The notes beneath the pieces are model-generated. The model had not been told where the DNA came from. It worked only from the letters and a program-made list of their open reading frames with translations, and ran no database searches. A stretch of DNA of 10,004 bases from Cyanobacteria bacterium UBA9579 (GTDB taxonomy: Bacteria > Cyanobacteriota > Vampirovibrionia > Gastranaerophilales > UBA9579). Below, piece after piece: positions 6,137 to 10,004 of the stretch (position 1 is the first letter of the stretch; each line of letters begins with the position of its first letter). The stretch is taken from positions 1,585 through 11,588 of the forward strand of contig DNSU01000059.1 of NCBI GenBank assembly GCA_003499585.1. Reading direction: 5' to 3'. The position numbers and the translations under genes are program-made.

Positions 6137-6196
6137 AGGCTTTTAGAGTACTTATTGAGCTTGATGTATTTTGCTATAACTTAGCAGTATCAACAT

Positions 6197-6264
6197 TCTT
6201 CAAACTTTATAGAATTTCATCAAACTCTATAGATTTTATGCCAGGTCGTCAAAATCTCGTCAAA
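6197..6264. repeat. Iterated TCNTCAAA motifs, candidate integrase arm sites
   Basis: Four direct copies of TCNTCAAA start at 6197, 6217, 6246 and 6257. The first two sit in a longer tandem repeat of about 18 nt, TCAAACTYTATAGAWTTT, at 6200-6217 and 6220-6237. The spacings (20, 29 and 11 nt) are roughly whole helical turns. Repeats of this kind just inside a tRNA attachment site are typical of arm-type binding sites for tyrosine recombinases or excisionases. No integrase gene is in the window, so the assignment is by position. Nothing else is seen between the tRNA half and the metallopeptidase gene. Confidence 0.55.
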
Positions 6265-6316
6265 GGTTTTTTGGATATTTAAATAATTATACCAAGTTAA
6301 AGCGATTATTGTAGAC

Positions 6317-7045
6317 TTACGAAAATACAATTTTTTCTAATCTTTCTTTTCTTGTTTCCCAATCAGGCATTATTTGAAAAAGTAGGTTAAAAAACTCAGG
6401 ACTATGATTATGATATTTCAAATGACATAATTCGTGCATAATCACATAGTCTATACAGTGTGATGGGGCTTTTATTAAATCTAAATTTAATATTAACCTT
6501 CCATCATTGGTACAACTTCCCCAACGCTTTGTCATTCTTCTTATAATGAACTTTGGCAAGGAGTTTAGTCCATATTTTTCCATCTTTTTAAAGCAAAAAT
6601 TAAGCCTTTCGTGAAACTTTACCTGTGCGTGACTTATATACCAATCCTCTAATAACCTTCTGGTTTTTTCTCTATCTGTTTTATTTGATGTAAATACGTT
6701 TAGGTAGCCTCTTGTTAGCTTTACCTTATCATCCTGCGAATTAATCAGTTTTAGTCTGTATTGTTTGCCTAAATATCTATGAGTTTCACCGCTTATATAT
6801 TTTCTTTCAGTAATTTGTGGTTTAAAGCTGGAAAAATAATTTTTCTGTTTAACAATCCAGGCGGCACGTTTTTTTACCTTCTGTAAGACCTCATCCAGTT
6901 CCTTATTGTTTGGAGCTTTTACAATAACTTCCAGATCAGGGTGAACACTTATTTCAAGGGTTTTCCTGCTACTGTATTCAAGGTCAAATTCTATATTATG
7001 TGAGCCATAAAGTACGGAATATTTTATTTTATCAATTACAGTCAT
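6317..7045 (-). CDS. YgjP/DUF45-family zinc metallopeptidase
   Basis: The 242-aa protein belongs to the YgjP-like (DUF45, COG1451) metallopeptidases. The C-terminal half carries the conserved RRMTKRWGSC block (about residues 169-178), then the zinc motif HELCH at 204-208 with catalytic Glu205, and the downstream NHSPEF at 213-218, where His214 is the probable third ligand. The N-terminal half is the usual beta-rich region (VIVKAPNN, YLGKQYRLKL). All expected catalytic residues are present and the length is typical. The ATG overlaps the hsdR stop codon as TAATG, so translation is probably coupled to hsdR. Genes of this family recur next to type I restriction genes, but the substrate and role there are not established as far as I know. 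Confidence 0.92.
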   Translation of the reverse strand: MTVIDKIKYSVLYGSHNIEFDLEYSSRKTLEISVHPDLEVIVKAPNNKELDEVLQKVKKRAAWIVKQKNYFSSFKPQITERKYISGETHRYLGKQYRLKLINSQDDKVKLTRGYLNVFTSNKTDREKTRRLLEDWYISHAQVKFHERLNFCFKKMEKYGLNSLPKFIIRRMTKRWGSCTNDGRLILNLDLIKAPSHCIDYVIMHELCHLKYHNHSPEFFNLLFQIMPDWETRKERLEKIVFS

Positions 7046-10004
7046 TATATTGGATACCTGTTTTTTGCTATACTTAGTGATTTTTCAATTATTATATCAA
7101 TATCATTGTAGCTTAGTTCTATAGTGTGTCTTCCTTTGACACTAAACAAATAATCTTCAATTTCATTAAACATAATATTTTGAACATCTATGTTATTTGT
7201 CCAGTCTACAATTCTATTTTTCAATATAATGTCGTCTATTTTTATTCCTATATCTGCGGCAACTTCTTTGGCATTAAAATTATTGCTATTAAATCTGTTT
7301 AATATTTCATATGAGACGCCATAGAAAGCCTTAGCAACATCCCTATGCTTTAACCTTATAGGTAAATCATCACCCGTCCTATTTCTAACGTTGTACATAA
7401 CCTCTCGTACGGCGTTAAGATATTCTTTTTCAATTAATTTTCTTTGAAATTCATCCCTTGCCTGGAAAATTTTCTCTCTAAATCTTCTTATTGTATCTTC
7501 AAGCATATCTGAGAATTTTTGATAAAAGACAGGGTCTTCTTCCATTTTCTCAATAATAGTTTTCTTAGTCCTGTGAGCGATTGTATCTGCTCTTGAAGCG
7601 TCATTTTTGATCTTTGATACCTCTTCATCAAATTTCTCAGTATCAAAGATGTTCACAAGGTCAGTAATTTGAATAATCTCATCTGATGTAATATAAGTAT
7701 CGATTAACTTTTGAATTTTAGGCTCATATTCTTTATAGTCAATAGTTTCTGCATAACGCTTTTTCACTGCAACTCTAAGTTTCAAGAAGAACTTTGCGTC
7801 ATCTTTATACATTTTGATTGTTTTTTCAGGGGTTTCTTCAACAAATTTATATGTAGAAAGTGCTATTTCAAGAGTTTTTATAAAAGATGTAAGCCTTTCA
7901 TAAAATTTAGTTCTCAGCTCATCATCACCCAACAAAAGCTCATATTCTTCCATATCTCGTTTATTTTTAACTGTTTTAAATATATCCCACAAGTCAGAAT
8001 ATTTTTGAGAGAGGGTTTTTACCTCAGCCATAACGTTTGTCAGGGAGTTTTCAATATCTTTCTCATCAAAATCTTCAAGAGAGCTGTAAGCAGTTAATGC
8101 TTTATCAAGTTCACCCAGTAAACCATAATAATCTATGACATAACCAAAGTCTTTACCTTCTTCAAGTCTATTTACTCTTGCTATTGCCTGTAATAAGGTA
8201 TGATCTCTTAATGAGCGGGCGATATAAAGTATGGTATTTTTTGGTTCATCAAAGCCTGTTAATAGTTTGTCTACAACTATAATTATTTCAGGGTCTTCAC
8301 TCTTTTTAAAGGAATTAATGACCTGTTTATTATATTCTGATTCACTGCCATACTTCTCTATCATTTTTTTCCAGAATTTCTGGACTAGATCATTGGTTTC
8401 ATCCTGAACATCATCGTGACCTTCTCTTGTATCAGGCGGAGAAATCAGGACTTCCGTTGATACATCACCAATGCTGTCAATATAGTTTTTGTACTTTATA
8501 GCGGCAACCTTTGAAGGGGCAGTTAATTGTGCTTTGAATCCCGTACCTTTCCAGTTTAGTTTATAATGTTCGCTTACATCATAAGCTATTCTTAAAATTT
8601 TCTGATCCGCTTCGTTTAAATGGTCAGCGGAACTGTATTTTCTTTTTAAATCTTCTTTTTGTTTTTCTGTTAAAGGTTTTGAGATTATTTCAAACCAGGT
8701 ATCTATTGGTTTTTCGTTTACTTCCTGAATTGCGTGCCTGCCTTCATAAAGTAGAGGTACAACAGCTTTATCTTCTACAGCATTATCTATTCTATATGGG
8801 ACACCTATAATTCCACCAAATTTCTCAGCAGTATTCTTGTCTTTCTTCATTAAAGGCGTACCTGTAAAGCCTATATAGCAAGCATTAGGGAATACCTTCC
8901 TCATCATTATATGCTTTGTTTTATACTGGCTCCTGTGGCTTTCATCAACCAAGACAAAAATATTTTTACTTTCATTTTTAATGTTTTTCTTGTTTACAGC
9001 CGCCATAAATTTATCAATAAGAACGGTAATAATACTTTCCTTATCTTTTTCAATAAGTTCAATTAAATCATTCCCGCTTGTGGCTTTTTCTGGGTTCTTA
9101 CCGCACTGATGGAACGTCTTATAAATCTGGTCATCCAGATCAACCCTGTCTGTAACAAGAATTATCTTAGGGTCAATAATATTTGACTCTAAGGCTATAG
9201 CTTTAGCAAGCATTACCATTGTCAGGGATTTACCGCTACCCTGAGTATGCCACACAACACCACCAAGTCTTCTGCCTTCCTCATCATAATGCTTTATCCT
9301 GTCAACGGCATTTTTAACTGCAAAATATTGTTGATAGCGTGCAATCTTTTTAACCCCACAATCAAAAACTATAAACTTATATGACAGCTCAATCAGTCTA
9401 TCTGGTCGGCATAGAGAATAAAGTAACCTGTCCTGCTCTGTAACCTCTCTACCGTGGTTCTCTATATTGTCAAAATAACCTCTGATATATTTGAATCGGT
9501 CTTTAAAAAGTTTATCCTTATGCTCCTCACAAAGTGGTGTATTTATATATTTTTGAACTTCTTCTGTAATATCAGTTTCTTCTTTCCATACAGCCCAGAA
9601 TTTCTTAGGTGTACCGACAGTACCATATTTAGGACGCATTTCCTGATTAATAATGTTTGTTTCTTTATTCAGGGCAATAAGTAATTGAGGATATATAAAG
9701 AACTTTGGTATTTCATCTTCTTTTTGGTTGCGTATATGTTGTGATACAGCCTCTCCTGTAGGGTCTTTTATATCGTGTCTTTTGCATTCAATTACAACAA
9801 AGGGAATACCATTAACAAACAGTACAATATCAGGTCTTCTTGTACTGTGGCTTCCTGATTTTTCAACTTCAAATTCTTCTGTTACGTGAAAAATATTATT
9901 ATCAAAGTTTTTCCAGTCAATATAGTTCAGGTTAAAACTCTTTGTATCACCGTTAATATTCTGCTCAAAGCTCTTGCCAAGAGTGATGAGATCATAAACT
10001 TTCT
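7045..10004 (-). CDS. hsdR: Type I restriction enzyme, R (endonuclease/translocase) subunit, 5' end beyond window
   Basis: HsdR supplies ATP-driven DNA translocation and cleavage in type I restriction complexes with HsdM and HsdS. The reading frame is open without interruption to the window edge, giving 985 visible residues. An internal Met at 9639 is not the true start, because upstream in-frame sequence encodes the nuclease domain: PD-(D/E)xK motif with Asp58 in RRPDIVLFVNG and Glu72-x-Lys74 in VVIECK (visible numbering). Helicase motifs follow: Walker A GSGKS at about 255-259, DESH at 353-356, TGTP at 380-383, TGFDEP near 582 and QAIARVNR at 605-612. The helical C-terminal region has the usual length. 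All catalytic residues are intact, so the subunit should be active. Full HsdR proteins are about 1000-1050 aa, so only a short N-terminus is missing. hsdM and hsdS are not in the window and are expected upstream. Confidence 0.97.
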   Translation of the reverse strand, partial: KVYDLITLGKSFEQNINGDTKSFNLNYIDWKNFDNNIFHVTEEFEVEKSGSHSTRRPDIVLFVNGIPFVVIECKRHDIKDPTGEAVSQHIRNQKEDEIPKFFIYPQLLIALNKETNIINQEMRPKYGTVGTPKKFWAVWKEETDITEEVQKYINTPLCEEHKDKLFKDRFKYIRGYFDNIENHGREVTEQDRLLYSLCRPDRLIELSYKFIVFDCGVKKIARYQQYFAVKNAVDRIKHYDEEGRRLGGVVWHTQGSGKSLTMVMLAKAIALESNIIDPKIILVTDRVDLDDQIYKTFHQCGKNPEKATSGNDLIELIEKDKESIITVLIDKFMAAVNKKNIKNESKNIFVLVDESHRSQYKTKHIMMRKVFPNACYIGFTGTPLMKKDKNTAEKFGGIIGVPYRIDNAVEDKAVVPLLYEGRHAIQEVNEKPIDTWFEIISKPLTEKQKEDLKRKYSSADHLNEADQKILRIAYDVSEHYKLNWKGTGFKAQLTAPSKVAAIKYKNYIDSIGDVSTEVLISPPDTREGHDDVQDETNDLVQKFWKKMIEKYGSESEYNKQVINSFKKSEDPEIIIVVDKLLTGFDEPKNTILYIARSLRDHTLLQAIARVNRLEEGKDFGYVIDYYGLLGELDKALTAYSSLEDFDEKDIENSLTNVMAEVKTLSQKYSDLWDIFKTVKNKRDMEEYELLLGDDELRTKFYERLTSFIKTLEIALSTYKFVEETPEKTIKMYKDDAKFFLKLRVAVKKRYAETIDYKEYEPKIQKLIDTYITSDEIIQITDLVNIFDTEKFDEEVSKIKNDASRADTIAHRTKKTIIEKMEEDPVFYQKFSDMLEDTIRRFREKIFQARDEFQRKLIEKEYLNAVREVMYNVRNRTGDDLPIRLKHRDVAKAFYGVSYEILNRFNSNNFNAKEVAADIGIKIDDIILKNRIVDWTNNIDVQNIMFNEIEDYLFSVKGRHTIELSYNDIDIIIEKSLSIAKNRYPI

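Noticed and set aside
7711..8097. Plus-strand 128-aa open frame inside hsdR
   Set aside because: It lies wholly inside a well-supported conserved gene on the opposite strand, is Phe/Cys/Ile-rich as expected of an antisense shadow, and has no ribosome-binding site or domain.
7045..9639. HsdR starting at the Met at 9639 (864 aa)
   Set aside because: The frame continues upstream without a stop to the window edge and encodes the PD-(D/E)xK nuclease motifs (PDIVLFVNG...VIECK), so the Met is internal.

Overview
The window looks like a chromosomal segment of a low-GC bacterium. Several features suggest a non-photosynthetic relative of Cyanobacteria (Melainabacteria/Vampirovibrionia-like), though this is inference from protein style rather than a database match. 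EF-Ts is the short form (216 aa) with a cyanobacterial-looking N-terminus. bL27 begins directly with MAHKKGMGS, without the cleaved N-terminal extension typical of Firmicutes. The ORFs are AT-rich with good Shine-Dalgarno sites.

Layout. Positions 1-225 hold a structured RNA-like element (copy A) and the terminator of the following minus-strand operon. Positions 226-1749 are rpsB-tsf (minus strand), with a promoter at about 1818-1845. Positions 1961-2560 encode an exported SRPBCC/START-like protein (minus). A divergent promoter region leads into rplU-rpmA (plus, 2805-3423), which ends in a strong intrinsic terminator. A small secreted protein of unknown function follows (3559-3867). A second copy of the structured element (copy B, 3912-4048) comes next, then a secreted eight-bladed PQQ-like beta-propeller protein (minus, 4073-5188).

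From about 5400 rightward the region turns accessory. A tRNA-like fragment (5414-5494), a YhbS-like GNAT acetyltransferase (5506-6036) and a precise 42-nt 3' half of a CAT-anticodon tRNA (6095-6136) lie in succession. The tRNA half is the usual footprint of a tyrosine-recombinase attachment site. Four iterated TCNTCAAA motifs follow just inside it (6197-6264). Beyond them is a translationally coupled pair: the type I restriction subunit HsdR (7045 to the window end, N-terminus cut off by the edge) and a YgjP/DUF45 zinc metallopeptidase. The tRNA orientation predicts that an integrated island runs rightward from about 6137 to an intact tRNA beyond the window, with hsdM/hsdS probably upstream of hsdR.

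The most novel-looking signal is the pair of structured elements A and B. Their outer stems differ in sequence but stay fully paired, including G.U pairs that fit only the plus strand. They share an identical 15-nt hairpin and a conserved 3' strand at identical spacing. I do not recognise the family.
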